Part shown: piece after piece, positions 42,303 through 50,102 of the stretch
How positions within the stretch are numbered: position 1 is the first letter of the stretch
Layout: every line of letters begins with the position of its first letter
Source of the DNA: Parcubacteria group bacterium Gr01-1014_17
GTDB lineage: Bacteria; Patescibacteriota; Minisyncoccia; Phycocordibacterales; UBA10002
Direction of reading: 5' to 3'
Assembly (NCBI GenBank): GCA_007376285.1
Contig: VMFZ01000002.1
Location: 1 to 52,042, forward strand
Length of the DNA: 52,042 bases
Made by a program: the position numbers and the translations under genes
Notes under the pieces: model-generated
Databases searched by the model: none
Seen by the model: only the letters and a program-made list of their open reading frames with translations
Told to the model about the DNA's origin: nothing

Positions 42303-42355
42303 GGGGCTGAAATATGGCTCTGTTGAGCCCTATTTACATCATTATAGAAACGGTC

Positions 42356-42601
42356 TCAACGATAGGTCGTATCGCTCCGCCATTGAATATCTAAATTAAC
42401 TGCACATTTTTTCTCATTCAAAGAAAACTGTATACGAACTGCGCCTTTGCGTATCCTGTACTTATTGTCAAAACCGCCCAATTTCTTTATATCTAAATCA
42501 GTAAAATCCCCCGCTGTGATGCGGGAAACTACTGCATCAAGCTCAACGCGCCCATTACGACCGAGCTTTCGAAGAAACTTTTCTACCTTGTTTGGCATCA
42601 A
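42356..42601 (-). CDS. RelE-like toxin of a second toxin-antitoxin pair
   Basis: The 81-residue product resembles the RelE toxin fold: VEKFLRKLGRNGRVELDAVVSRITAGDFTDLDIKKLGG, then NKYRIRKGAVRIQFSLNEKKCAVNLDIQWRSDTTY. It overlaps the end of the antitoxin frame by 47 nt from the ATG at 42601, suggesting coupled translation. Target unknown. Confidence 0.75.
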   Translation of the reverse strand: MMPNKVEKFLRKLGRNGRVELDAVVSRITAGDFTDLDIKKLGGFDNKYRIRKGAVRIQFSLNEKKCAVNLDIQWRSDTTYR

Positions 42602-42836
42602 ATTCGCGAATATACTTGAGCAGTTGTCCGGCAGTGATATTTCTGTCTTTACCCTTCGTCAAATCAAGTATTGTTTCCCAAGTGCCTTCATCACCCCACT
42701 CGTCTACCGGCACAGGCGCTAAGTGAAAAACGGGCTCCGAGCGACGCACCACCATGAAAGAGCGGCCGCGCTTTACCGCGCCGATATATTTCTCCGTATT
42801 ATTCCGCAGTTCCTTGAGTCCAATAATCGTTTGCAT
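42555..42836 (-). CDS. Phd-like antitoxin of the second pair
   Basis: The 93-residue product starts MQTIIGLKELRNNTEKYIGAVKRG and has RSFMVVRRSEPVFHLAPV, the Phd/YefM pattern; the C-terminal half is a basic helical tail. Transcription predicted from the upstream -10 box would start at or within a base of the ATG, so this is another probable leaderless gene. Confidence 0.75.
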   Translation of the reverse strand: MQTIIGLKELRNNTEKYIGAVKRGRSFMVVRRSEPVFHLAPVPVDEWGDEGTWETILDLTKGKDRNITAGQLLKYIREFDAKQGRKVSSKARS

Positions 42837-42842
42837 ATCTTA

Positions 42843-42870
42843 AGTTTATCTTAAGATAACCTTATGTCAA
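42843..42870 (-). promoter_or_regulatory. promoter/operator of the second toxin-antitoxin pair
   Basis: TTGACA (42865-42870), 16-nt spacer, TAAACT (42843-42848) on the - strand; the palindrome TTATCTTAAGATAA (42846-42859) covers the spacer. The -10 ends 6 nt before the ATG at 42836. This is the same geometry as the Phd promoter at 33145-33172. Confidence 0.65.
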
Positions 42871-42873
42871 ACA

Positions 42874-44622
42874 TTACATCTTCTCCGGCGTGGCGATGCC
42901 GAGAAGCCAGAGACCGTTTTTCATTACTTGCGCGAACGCCCGCGTGAGCGCGAGGCGATACGCCGTCTCATCGCCGGCATCTAAAATGCGCTCTTTCGCG
43001 TACCACCCGTTAAATGCGCCAGCGATCTCAATAAGATAGGTCGCAATATAATGCGGCGCGTATTCTTTGCCAGCGCGTTCAACAATTTCTGGGAAGCGAT
43101 AGAGAAAGCGAGGAAGAACATCCCCCCCACCCCCCTTCAAAGGGGGAGCTTTTACAGTTCCTCCCTTGAGGGAGGTGTCCCGACATAATGTCGGGACGGA
43201 GGATGTTCCTTTCCGCAACACCGAGCACGCCCGCGCGTAGGAATACTGCAAGTACGGCCCTGAGTCGCCTTCAAACGAAATTGATTTATCGAAATCAAAA
43301 ACAATATCTCCGCCGACTTGTTGGCGCAAAATGGAGTATTTTATAGAGCCGACAGCAACCACTTCAGCAACTTTTTCTTTTTCAATATCAGAAAATTCCC
43401 GTTCTTTTACTTTTTCCAACACCATCTTTTTAACCCGTTCAATAAGCCACTCGCCAGTAATCACGCCGCCTTTGCGCGACGACATTTTGCCGGTTGGAAG
43501 CCGCAACATTCCATGCGACAAATGCTTCGTCTTTTTCGCCAAATCCGGAAATACAAACTCCATCGCCTTCAAAAGTACCTTGAAATATTCATTTATCTCA
43601 TTACCTGTTATCACGACTGAAAAATCATAGGGATATTTTTCGTATTTTATTTTCGCAAGCCCCAATTCTTTCGCTTCATAGGTCGGAAGGCCTTGCGAAT
43701 TCAGAAAGACGCGGGTATGCAACCCTGACTTTGATTCCGGAAATACAACTGCGCCTTCGCTTTTTTCAAAAATCCTCCCAAGATTTTCTTCAACGAGTTT
43801 TTTCCCAAGCACGCCGGTCTCGCTCTCAAAAAAATAATAGTCAAACTTCGTCCCAAGTGTTTTGTAGATTCCTTCAAAGTGTTCCAAACTAACCTTTTTT
43901 CCATCTTGGTATATCTTATTTACCGTGTTGTCTGATTGTTCAAAAATCTTTGTGTTTAGTTCATTGATTTCTTTCTTGATGTCCTCGTAGGACTCATACA
44001 TTTCTGAACCATACGCATACGCCTTACCCCAGTCCGTAATGGTCTTGCCACCTAATTTTTGATATCCATAAACCGCTTTCGCAACATGAAGCCCGACATC
44101 GCCTTGATAGCACGCGCGCTTCACTTCTGCTCCGTGAAAAGCGGTAATGCGCGCGATTGCTTCTCCGATCGCGTTGCTCATCAAATGCCCGATATGAAAT
44201 TCCTTGAAGGGATTTGGTTGCGTATATTCAACCAAAGCCCTCATTCCCGCACAGTGTTCATTTCTTCCAAAATCATCTTTCTTTTCCAAAATTTCTTTCA
44301 CCTGCTCCGCAAAAAACTCTTTGGATAGATAAAAATTAATGAAACCAGCACCAGCCACTTCTGCCTTTCCCATCCAAGTTCCCATCCAAGGACTTCCAAT
44401 CCAAGGACTGTCCTTGGATTTTAAGGACAGTCCTTTTAATATTTTCTCCGCCAACTCCTTCGGCTTCATCTTCAATTCTTTCGCATACTGAAGCGCAACA
44501 TTCGTAGAATAATCGCCATGCGCCAAATCTTTGGGGTGTTCCAACGAAACCTCCGAGTTATCCACCCCGAGTGCTTTGAGCGCCTCGCCAATCACTTTTT
44601 TAATTTCTTCTGTAATCATCAC
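42874..44622 (-). CDS. argS: arginyl-tRNA synthetase
   Basis: The 582-residue class I enzyme has an N-terminal Add domain, HIGH in FKEFHIGHLMSNAIGE (about residue 140), KMSSR near residue 400 (LPTGKMSSRKGG), and a helical anticodon domain at the end. Two palindromic inserts lie in frame: residues about 63-85 (KGLSLKSKDSPWIGSPWMG) and about 472-503 (GTSSVPTLCRDTSLKGGTVK...), each in a surface-linker position not seen in typical ArgRS. The gene follows the second toxin-antitoxin promoter region on the same strand. Confidence 0.96.
   Translation of the reverse strand: MMITEEIKKVIGEALKALGVDNSEVSLEHPKDLAHGDYSTNVALQYAKELKMKPKELAEKILKGLSLKSKDSPWIGSPWMGTWMGKAEVAGAGFINFYLSKEFFAEQVKEILEKKDDFGRNEHCAGMRALVEYTQPNPFKEFHIGHLMSNAIGEAIARITAFHGAEVKRACYQGDVGLHVAKAVYGYQKLGGKTITDWGKAYAYGSEMYESYEDIKKEINELNTKIFEQSDNTVNKIYQDGKKVSLEHFEGIYKTLGTKFDYYFFESETGVLGKKLVEENLGRIFEKSEGAVVFPESKSGLHTRVFLNSQGLPTYEAKELGLAKIKYEKYPYDFSVVITGNEINEYFKVLLKAMEFVFPDLAKKTKHLSHGMLRLPTGKMSSRKGGVITGEWLIERVKKMVLEKVKEREFSDIEKEKVAEVVAVGSIKYSILRQQVGGDIVFDFDKSISFEGDSGPYLQYSYARACSVLRKGTSSVPTLCRDTSLKGGTVKAPPLKGGGGDVLPRFLYRFPEIVERAGKEYAPHYIATYLIEIAGAFNGWYAKERILDAGDETAYRLALTRAFAQVMKNGLWLLGIATPEKM
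43116..43208. repeat. 93-bp palindromic element with GAACATCC/GGATGTTC ends inside argS
   Basis: Inverted 8-bp ends (43116-43123, 43201-43208), a C/G-run palindrome, CCTCCC/GGGAGG (43160-43175) and a perfect 21-nt palindrome around 43177-43197. It codes in frame for about 31 residues. Read on the other strand, ends and core match the 52-bp element in the ligase gene, with an extra internal block. Confidence 0.8.
44403..44435. repeat. 13-bp stem palindrome inside argS
   Basis: AAGGACTGTCCTT (44403-44415) and AAGGACAGTCCTT (44423-44435) are perfect inverted arms around 7 bases; adjacent sequence repeats CCATCCAAG-type words. It has the same arm plan as the folA palindrome (AAGG-N5-CCTT). Confidence 0.75.
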
Positions 44623-44650
44623 GAAATGATTCTACCATTTTTCAGCAAAC

Positions 44651-44683
44651 AAAAAAGGCGCACATATAAAGGTGGGCGCCTTT
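44651..44683 (-). terminator. terminator after yvcK
   Basis: AAAGGCGC (44654-44661) and GCGCCTTT (44676-44683) pair; on the - strand the stem is followed by a run of T. It is 9 nt past the yvcK stop. Confidence 0.8.
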
Positions 44684-44691
44684 GCGATGAC

Positions 44692-45663
44692 TTACAACTC
44701 GGCTAGAGTTGTTGCAATTCCTTCGTGGTGGCGCACGACTCCTCCGCTCTCATCCACGAGTGGCACGCGAACTACGCGTTTTGCGTAACATTGCAGGCGC
44801 TTGAGATCAACGCGAACAGGTCGAGCGCGTTCACTGCGATACCGCGCCAGAATTGCTGGAGAGAAATCCGAGTTGTTGCAAATCACTGCGTCAAAACGAT
44901 CGCGGCCGAGATACGATAGAAGTACTTTTGCGAAACACGACGCGGTAAAACGATGTGTTTCCGCTTTCTTCGTCATGATGTTTACCACAAAGACTAGCTG
45001 TGCGCGGCTTTTTTTAATCGCCTCGCAAAAGCCGGAAACAAGTACATTCGGCACTATGGATGTGTAGAGGTCTCCAGGACAAAATATTATTTTGTCCGCA
45101 GAAATAAGTGCTTCGTATGCTGGAGTATAGATGTGAGCAGTGGGCTTAAGAAACACTCTGGTAATCATGCGATCGTCCGATGTTGAGCGGGTATCTATGA
45201 GACCTTCTCCATGTACAACAGTTCCGTCGGATAACACGGCACACAGTTCGGAATGGCTCAAGCTTACAGGCAAAACATTACCGGATATCCTGAACCAGCG
45301 GCACATGGTATGGATTGCGCCGATCATGCTTCCGGTAATATCAGAGAGAGCCGTCAACATAATATTCCCTACTGTCACATCGTCCAACGCAGAGCTGTTT
45401 TTCGGCGCAAAACGATACGCGAGGAGCGCGCGCAGTTCCGATTCTATGGTGTCGTCGGCAAGCGCGAGAATCGCCTGCCTAATATCTCCAGGCGGAAGAA
45501 CTCCGCGCTCATCGCGCAATTCCCCTGAATGGCCGCCATGGTCAAACATGGTTTGAATGGTCGTAATGTTCCGGCGGATATGCTTCAAAAAACGCGCAAC
45601 GCGATACACACCTCCGCCGCCTCCAACTAGCACGATTTGTTCATGTATGTTATTCATATTCAA
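44692..45663 (-). CDS. yvcK: YvcK/CofD-like gluconeogenesis factor
   Basis: The 323-residue product begins IVLVGGGGGVYRVARFLKHI, the glycine-rich nucleotide-binding motif of the CofD/YvcK fold. It has MFDHGGHSGELRDERGVLPPGDIRQ, VTVGNIMLTALSDI and ADKIIFCPGDLYTSIVPNVLVSGFCEAIKKS. YvcK binds UDP-sugars and controls carbon flux into the wall; its exact role in CPR is unknown. It stands alone with its own terminator. Upstream sequence includes one AAAGGACA word, weakly like the 20-kb motif. Confidence 0.85.
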   Translation of the reverse strand: MNMNNIHEQIVLVGGGGGVYRVARFLKHIRRNITTIQTMFDHGGHSGELRDERGVLPPGDIRQAILALADDTIESELRALLAYRFAPKNSSALDDVTVGNIMLTALSDITGSMIGAIHTMCRWFRISGNVLPVSLSHSELCAVLSDGTVVHGEGLIDTRSTSDDRMITRVFLKPTAHIYTPAYEALISADKIIFCPGDLYTSIVPNVLVSGFCEAIKKSRAQLVFVVNIMTKKAETHRFTASCFAKVLLSYLGRDRFDAVICNNSDFSPAILARYRSERARPVRVDLKRLQCYAKRVVRVPLVDESGGVVRHHEGIATTLAEL

Positions 45664-45724
45664 TTCTCAAAGGACAATATCCGCACAATATAACAAATGT
45701 GTGCAGAGAAATATAACAACACCC

Positions 45725-45750
45725 AACAAAAAACCTGTGCAAGTTTTTTT
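45725..45750 (-). terminator. weak terminator-like stem after glyA
   Basis: AAAAAC/GTTTTT flank eight bases, with a T-rich run on the - strand, between the glyA stop and yvcK. The AT stem makes it a weak call. Confidence 0.35.
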
Positions 45751-45759
45751 AGTATGGCA

Positions 45760-46953
45760 CTATCTTCTTAACACCCTGTCAATTTTCCACGCAATCTCCC
45801 GAAAGTCCTTTTCTTTTTTTCCGCGCGTGGTTTCTGCGGCACTGCCGAGGCGTATTCCGGAGGGGTCCACGGGACTCCGTGTGTCAAAAGGAATTGTATT
45901 TTTGTTCACAATAATACCAGCTTTTTCCAGCCGCTCACTGGCATCCTTGCCAGTGAGCGACTGCCCTGAGCTTGTCGAAGGGCAGCCGCCCATCCACACA
46001 TCAACCAAGAGAAGATGGGAATCAGTACCGCCGCTTACAATGCGCCAATCAAGTTTCTTTAGTTCGTCCGCAAGTACTTGCGCATTTTTTATTACTTGCG
46101 CCGCGTACTTTCGAAACGCTGGCGTACTCGCCTCTTTAAGTGCAACTGCAACTGCTGCTATTTGATTGAGATGTGGACCACCTTGCATCCCTGGGAAAAC
46201 TGCTTTGTCTATTTTCTTATCTAACTCTCTATTATCTTTGCGAGAAAAAATCAAAGCTGCGCGCGGACCACGGAGTGTTTTGTGCACTGTAGTCGTTACA
46301 ACATCTGCGTACAGAAACGGGCTCGGATATACCCCTCCAGCTACCAGCCCTCCAGTGTGCGACATATCTACCATTAAATACGCACTGCATGAATCAGCTA
46401 TTTCGCGGAACTTTTTGAAATCAATCGTACGCGAATACGCGGTAAAACCTGCGACAATGAGTGCGGGCTTTTCGCGTGTGGCAATATCTTTTAACTCTTC
46501 GTAATCCAGCGTTTCTGTATTTTGAGCAACGCCGTACGGAACTTGTTGCCACATCTTTCCGGAAATAGAGACCTTATGCCCATGCGTCAGATGCCCACCG
46601 TGCGCGAGCGACATTCCCATAATTTTTCCTCCTTGCGGAACAAGCGCGAGATACACCGCAACATTTGCCGGCGAGCCGGAAAGCGGCTGGACATTCACGC
46701 TCCATTCGCTCGGAGAAAGTTTAAAAAGTTTGAGCGCGCGCTCTTTTGCAAGATTTTCTATTTTATCCATCACCTTATTTCCGCCATAATACCGCGCCCC
46801 CGGATACCCTTCGGCATACTTATTCGTCAGCTCGCTCCCGAGCGCCTCAAGCACATCTTTGGACACATAATTTTCCGACGCGATAAGATTAATGACGCTT
46901 TTCTGTCGTTTCTTCTCGGCATCTATGAGTTTTTTGATTTGAATGTCTTTCAT
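45760..46953 (-). CDS. glyA: serine hydroxymethyltransferase
   Basis: The 397-residue PLP enzyme has NLIASENYVSKDVLEALGSE, YPGARYYGG, SGSPANVAVYLAL and the PLP lysine in TTTVHKTLRGPRA. It makes glycine and methylene-tetrahydrofolate, the cofactor for ThyA. Residues about 322-332 (GGCPSTSSGQS) are encoded by a palindrome and sit ahead of the usual SLTGKDA, where normal SHMT has only a short link. It is head of a unit with tmk and the deaminase (3-4 nt or overlapping). Confidence 0.96.
   Translation of the reverse strand: MKDIQIKKLIDAEKKRQKSVINLIASENYVSKDVLEALGSELTNKYAEGYPGARYYGGNKVMDKIENLAKERALKLFKLSPSEWSVNVQPLSGSPANVAVYLALVPQGGKIMGMSLAHGGHLTHGHKVSISGKMWQQVPYGVAQNTETLDYEELKDIATREKPALIVAGFTAYSRTIDFKKFREIADSCSAYLMVDMSHTGGLVAGGVYPSPFLYADVVTTTVHKTLRGPRAALIFSRKDNRELDKKIDKAVFPGMQGGPHLNQIAAVAVALKEASTPAFRKYAAQVIKNAQVLADELKKLDWRIVSGGTDSHLLLVDVWMGGCPSTSSGQSLTGKDASERLEKAGIIVNKNTIPFDTRSPVDPSGIRLGSAAETTRGKKEKDFREIAWKIDRVLRR
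45933..45985. repeat. two palindromes inside glyA
   Basis: GCTCACTGGCA/TGCCAGTGAGC (45933-45958) is followed by CTGCCCT/AGGGCAG around GAGCTTGTCGA (45961-45985). The second codes CPSTSSGQ, the typical product of a dispersed CCCTTCGACAAGCTCAGGG-type palindrome seen in many bacterial genomes. Confidence 0.7.
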
Positions 46954-46956
46954 AGT

Positions 46957-47592
46957 TTATATAATATATTTTTTCAGTTCTGCGGCAAGCGCTTTGGTTA
47001 CTGTGTCAAATTGTGGGTTTGCATCAATTGTAGAGTGCGGGACTTGTTTAAAAAAATCCAGAAGCCCGCGGCGCATTCGTGTGTGAAATTGCACATCGCG
47101 TTCGTCAAAATGGTTGAGTTTTTCTCCTGTTTGTTGTTGTTTGCGCGACAAACCAACGCGCGGCTTCACATCAAGGAAAAAATAACGGGCTGGCACATAC
47201 TTTCCTAAATAAAACCGACGCATCTCCCAGAAAAAGCCCTTGAGTTCGGATGCCTTTTGCGCAAAAATCTGGTACGCATAAGTAGACGAATCAAACCGGT
47301 CTACAAGAACATTTTGCCCTCGCGCGAGAGCCGGAATAATAGTATTTTTCAAATGGTCTGCCCGCGCCGCCCAAAACAAAGCGAAGTGTGTCTTGGCGTC
47401 CGCCTGTCCTGCATTTTTTGAATTAAGAATAATGGAACGAATCTCTTCGGCGTACGGAGAACCGCCCGGCTCGCGTGTAATTAAAACGCGCACACCAAAA
47501 TACTCTTGAATCTTGCGTATTTGAGTGCTTTTCCCTGAACCCTCGCCGCCTTCTAGAACAAAAAATTTGCCTTTTTTATTTTTCATAATCAC
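46957..47592 (-). CDS. tmk: thymidylate kinase
   Basis: The 211-residue product has the P-loop FFVLEGGEGSGKSTQIRKI, the DR motif in VDRFDSSTYAYQ, and RYFFLDVKPRVGLSRK. It phosphorylates dTMP to dTDP. ATGA overlap with the deaminase gene upstream indicates coupled translation. glyA follows 3 nt later. Confidence 0.93.
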   Translation of the reverse strand: MIMKNKKGKFFVLEGGEGSGKSTQIRKIQEYFGVRVLITREPGGSPYAEEIRSIILNSKNAGQADAKTHFALFWAARADHLKNTIIPALARGQNVLVDRFDSSTYAYQIFAQKASELKGFFWEMRRFYLGKYVPARYFFLDVKPRVGLSRKQQQTGEKLNHFDERDVQFHTRMRRGLLDFFKQVPHSTIDANPQFDTVTKALAAELKKYII

Positions 47593-48044
47593 CTTTTTGT
47601 ATTAAAGAGCTTTTCACTTCCTTCAAGAAGATACACATTTTTTATGCCGGCGGCAAGCATCGCGTCCCAGCACGGCTTACAACACCACCAGTGGCCGTAT
47701 AAATATAAATCTGCGCCACGAGTATCTTCGCCATGCGAAATGGCATCTTCAAGCGCTTTCGGTTCGCTGTGATTTTTCGGATTGCATCCTTCGCAAAGGT
47801 CATAGCGCTCTCCTGTTGGAATGCGCTGGCGCACCCGCTCACAGCCGTGCTCTTGGTGATACCTATTGCCGTTTGCGCCCTGTCCTATAATGCGTCCATT
47901 CTTTACCACGACACTGCCGGTTTTCTGAAAATCATCCAATGAATGCGCGAGTGCATACTCATGCGCAGCGCGCATAAATTGGTTGTCCGCAGAAACATAT
48001 TCAACAGTTCGCCCTTCCGGAAGATATGGGTATTGAATGGCCAT
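47589..48044 (-). CDS. zinc-dependent dCMP deaminase-like protein
   Basis: From MAIQYPYLPEGRTV (start 48044) it has 151 residues. The zinc motifs are HSE in NHSEPKALEDA and Cys-x2-Cys in WWCCKPCWDAM, and CEGC precedes the first. These are the deoxycytidylate/cytidine deaminase family. dCMP deaminase supplies dUMP for ThyA. The longer frame (to 48071) would overlap the thyA promoter. It is divergent from thyA, which supports a thymidylate role. Confidence 0.85.
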   Translation of the reverse strand: MAIQYPYLPEGRTVEYVSADNQFMRAAHEYALAHSLDDFQKTGSVVVKNGRIIGQGANGNRYHQEHGCERVRQRIPTGERYDLCEGCNPKNHSEPKALEDAISHGEDTRGADLYLYGHWWCCKPCWDAMLAAGIKNVYLLEGSEKLFNTKR

Positions 48045-48066
48045 AAGAAACAGCATATAGTATAAA
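48033..48066 (+). promoter_or_regulatory. probable thyA promoter
   Basis: TTGAAT (48033-48038), 17-nt spacer, TATAGT (48056-48061), or the overlapping TATAAA (48061-48066). Either gives a leader of 0-6 nt before the ATG at 48073. Confidence 0.4.
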
Positions 48067-48072
48067 ATCACT

Positions 48073-48909
48073 ATGACAAAATTTGATGGGATTTATCAGG
48101 ATATGATTCGGCGCATTATGCTCGGAGGCATTGCAGAAGTGAACCAGCGAACTCGCCACGAAACGCGCGCCATCCCAGGTATGCACTTTTCCGTAGATAT
48201 TGAAAAAGATGGCTTCCCACTCATAACACTTCGCAAAATACCGATTCAGATGTTTGTCGCGGAACAATTATGGTTTATTTCTGGCAGCCGCAAGCCCGAA
48301 GATTTCCTCCGCGAGTTCACCAAAATCTGGGACGACTTCACCAATCCCGGCGATGTCGTAACGGTTGCCTATGGCTACCGGTGGCGGAAGCATTTCGGGC
48401 GTGACCAGTTGGGACTGCTTGTTAAACTTCTTGAAAAAGACCACAGCTCGCGACATGGCGTTGTGGTGGCGTGGGACCCATCTGGCGACGGGCTCGGCGG
48501 CGTGGTAAAGAAAAATGTGCCATGCCCATATACATTTACAGTTAATATAATCGGTGATCGGCTTAATCTACATAATATTATTCGTTCGAACGATATCATA
48601 CTTGGAACGCCATCGGATGTTGCCGGTTTCGCTCTCCTCCAATGCATCCTTGCGCAACGATTGGGAGTAAAGCCCGGCATTTATAGCCATTCAATTTCCA
48701 ACGCGCACATTTACGACACGCACTATTTTGCCGCAGAAGAAATCTTGCGTAGGAGCAATGAACATAAAAGAATAATCCTAAACCTTCCGCTAAAAACATT
48801 TGGGCGCGCGGAAAAGAAAGACCGGAAATTAGTTAAAGAAATTGTTGAAAATCTACAAATCCAATACCACCCACTTGAACCAATCAAAGGAATTAAAATT
48901 GTGCTATAA
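48073..48909 (+). CDS. thyA: thymidylate synthase
   Basis: The 278-residue product has TRHETRAIPGMHFSVDI, AEQLWFISGS, the catalytic Cys in KNVPCPYTFTV, NIIRSNDIILGTPSDVAGFALLQCILAQ, and the SNAHIYDTH motif. It makes dTMP from dUMP with methylene-tetrahydrofolate, giving dihydrofolate for FolA. The active-site context VPCPY differs from the common PPCH but keeps the Cys. It heads a + strand unit with dcd and folA. Confidence 0.93.
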   Translation: MTKFDGIYQDMIRRIMLGGIAEVNQRTRHETRAIPGMHFSVDIEKDGFPLITLRKIPIQMFVAEQLWFISGSRKPEDFLREFTKIWDDFTNPGDVVTVAYGYRWRKHFGRDQLGLLVKLLEKDHSSRHGVVVAWDPSGDGLGGVVKKNVPCPYTFTVNIIGDRLNLHNIIRSNDIILGTPSDVAGFALLQCILAQRLGVKPGIYSHSISNAHIYDTHYFAAEEILRRSNEHKRIILNLPLKTFGRAEKKDRKLVKEIVENLQIQYHPLEPIKGIKIVL

Positions 48910-48917
48910 CATAATCT

Positions 48918-49550
48918 ATGGCGATACTGACCAAAAAAGGAATTCTTGAACGCGTTGCAAAAAAAGAAATCGGTTTCTCGCCGAATCTTGACACATTCCA
49001 GCTACAAGACCACGCGGTTGACTTGCGGCTCGGCTTCACCTTTCTCATTCCAAAAATTTGGCATCTTACAGAAAAAGGGCGCGAGTCGTTGGATATTCTC
49101 AATTTTGATAAAGTGAATGCGGAATATTTTGAGGTGGTAGAGCTTGAGCATGGGCAATATTTTGACCTCTTGCCGCACGAATATGTGCTCGTGGTTACAC
49201 TTGAATCAATAAAAGTGCCGAACGATTTGATGGCGGTTTTATACCCTCGCTCGTCTACCAACCGCAAAGGACTCTCGCTGGACCTCACCGGCATCATTGA
49301 TTCCGGCTATGAAGGTCAACTAACGCTTCCAATACGAAATAACACGGCATCGCAAATCGTGCGACTCTACCCTGGGGAACGGCTGTGCCAAGTCGTATTT
49401 GAAGAACTCACCGAGCCCGTGAGTCCGCAAAAGAGCAAGTACCATAAGCGCGACATTATAGAGGGCATCAAACGGGAAAAAGCGATTGAGTCGCGCCTTA
49501 TATTAAAGGGAGATATAAAAAAACTGAAAGCGGAACATGCGGTAAAATAA
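48918..49550 (+). CDS. dcd: dCTP deaminase / dUTPase family protein
   Basis: The 210-residue product has the dUTPase-superfamily core: DHAVDLRLGFTFLIP, VVTLESIKVPNDLMAVLYPRSSTNRKGLSLDLTGIIDSGYEGQLTLPIRNN (PRSS and DSGYEG motifs) and GERLCQVVFEEL. This matches Dcd-type enzymes, which feed dUMP to ThyA. Whether it is a monofunctional deaminase, a bifunctional deaminase-diphosphatase or a dUTPase cannot be read here. It lies 8 nt after thyA. Confidence 0.87.
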   Translation: MAILTKKGILERVAKKEIGFSPNLDTFQLQDHAVDLRLGFTFLIPKIWHLTEKGRESLDILNFDKVNAEYFEVVELEHGQYFDLLPHEYVLVVTLESIKVPNDLMAVLYPRSSTNRKGLSLDLTGIIDSGYEGQLTLPIRNNTASQIVRLYPGERLCQVVFEELTEPVSPQKSKYHKRDIIEGIKREKAIESRLILKGDIKKLKAEHAVK

Positions 49551-49554
49551 CTTC

Positions 49555-50100
49555 GTGCAAGCAAAAATCAGTATTATAGTTGCAGTCGGAAAAAACAACC
49601 GCGCTATCGGGAAAACGGGTGCGCTCCTTTGGCGCATTTCGGACGACCTAAGGCGTTTCAAAGAGCTCACGACCGGACATCCGATTATTATGGGCCGCAA
49701 GACCTTTGAATCCATCGGCAAGGCACTCCCGAACCGCACAAACATAGTTATAACGCGCAATCCCGATTTTAAACATGCCCGCCGAGGAGGCGTGGCGGAA
49801 GGAGTAATTGTCGCGTCATCGTTGGAGAATGCGATTGGTCTCGCAAGGTCGGACCTTGAATCGGGAAAAAGGTCCGACCTTAAAGACCCTGAAATCTTTA
49901 TTATTGGCGGGGGAGAAATTTACCAGCAAGCGCTTCCGCTTGCCGACAAACTTTATCTCACGCTCGTAGAAAGCGACGCCGAGGGCGACACTTTTTTCCC
50001 CGACTGGCGTAATGACTTTACGAAAGAGGTCTTCCGCGAAGAGCGCATCGACCCCAAAACCGGACTGAAATATGTGTGGGTTGATTTGGAACGCGCGTAA
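49555..50100 (+). CDS. folA: dihydrofolate reductase
   Basis: From the GTG start at 49555 the product has 181 residues with SIIVAVGKNNRAIGKTGALLWRISDDLRRFKEL, PIIMGRKTFESIGKALPNRTNIVITRN and IFIIGGGEIYQQALPLADKLYLTLV. It regenerates tetrahydrofolate. Residues about 101-115 (RSDLESGKRSDLKDP) come from a palindrome (49855-49891) not expected in DHFR, between the helix and the strand before IIGGG. It is 4 nt after dcd and converges on rplK. Confidence 0.95.
   Translation: MQAKISIIVAVGKNNRAIGKTGALLWRISDDLRRFKELTTGHPIIMGRKTFESIGKALPNRTNIVITRNPDFKHARRGGVAEGVIVASSLENAIGLARSDLESGKRSDLKDPEIFIIGGGEIYQQALPLADKLYLTLVESDAEGDTFFPDWRNDFTKEVFREERIDPKTGLKYVWVDLERA
49855..49891. repeat. 13-bp stem palindrome inside folA
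   Basis: AAGGTCGGACCTT (49855-49867) and AAGGTCCGACCTT (49879-49891) are perfect inverted arms around 11 bases. Same arm plan as argS 44403-44435, in a different gene, with different inner bases. Confidence 0.8.
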
Positions 50101-50102
50101 AC

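Noticed and set aside
42112-42355. Riboswitch in the long leader of the 41440-42111 gene
   Set aside because: There is an imperfect CATAGCC/GGCTATG pairing but no match to a known riboswitch layout that I can recognise, so only the promoter is called.
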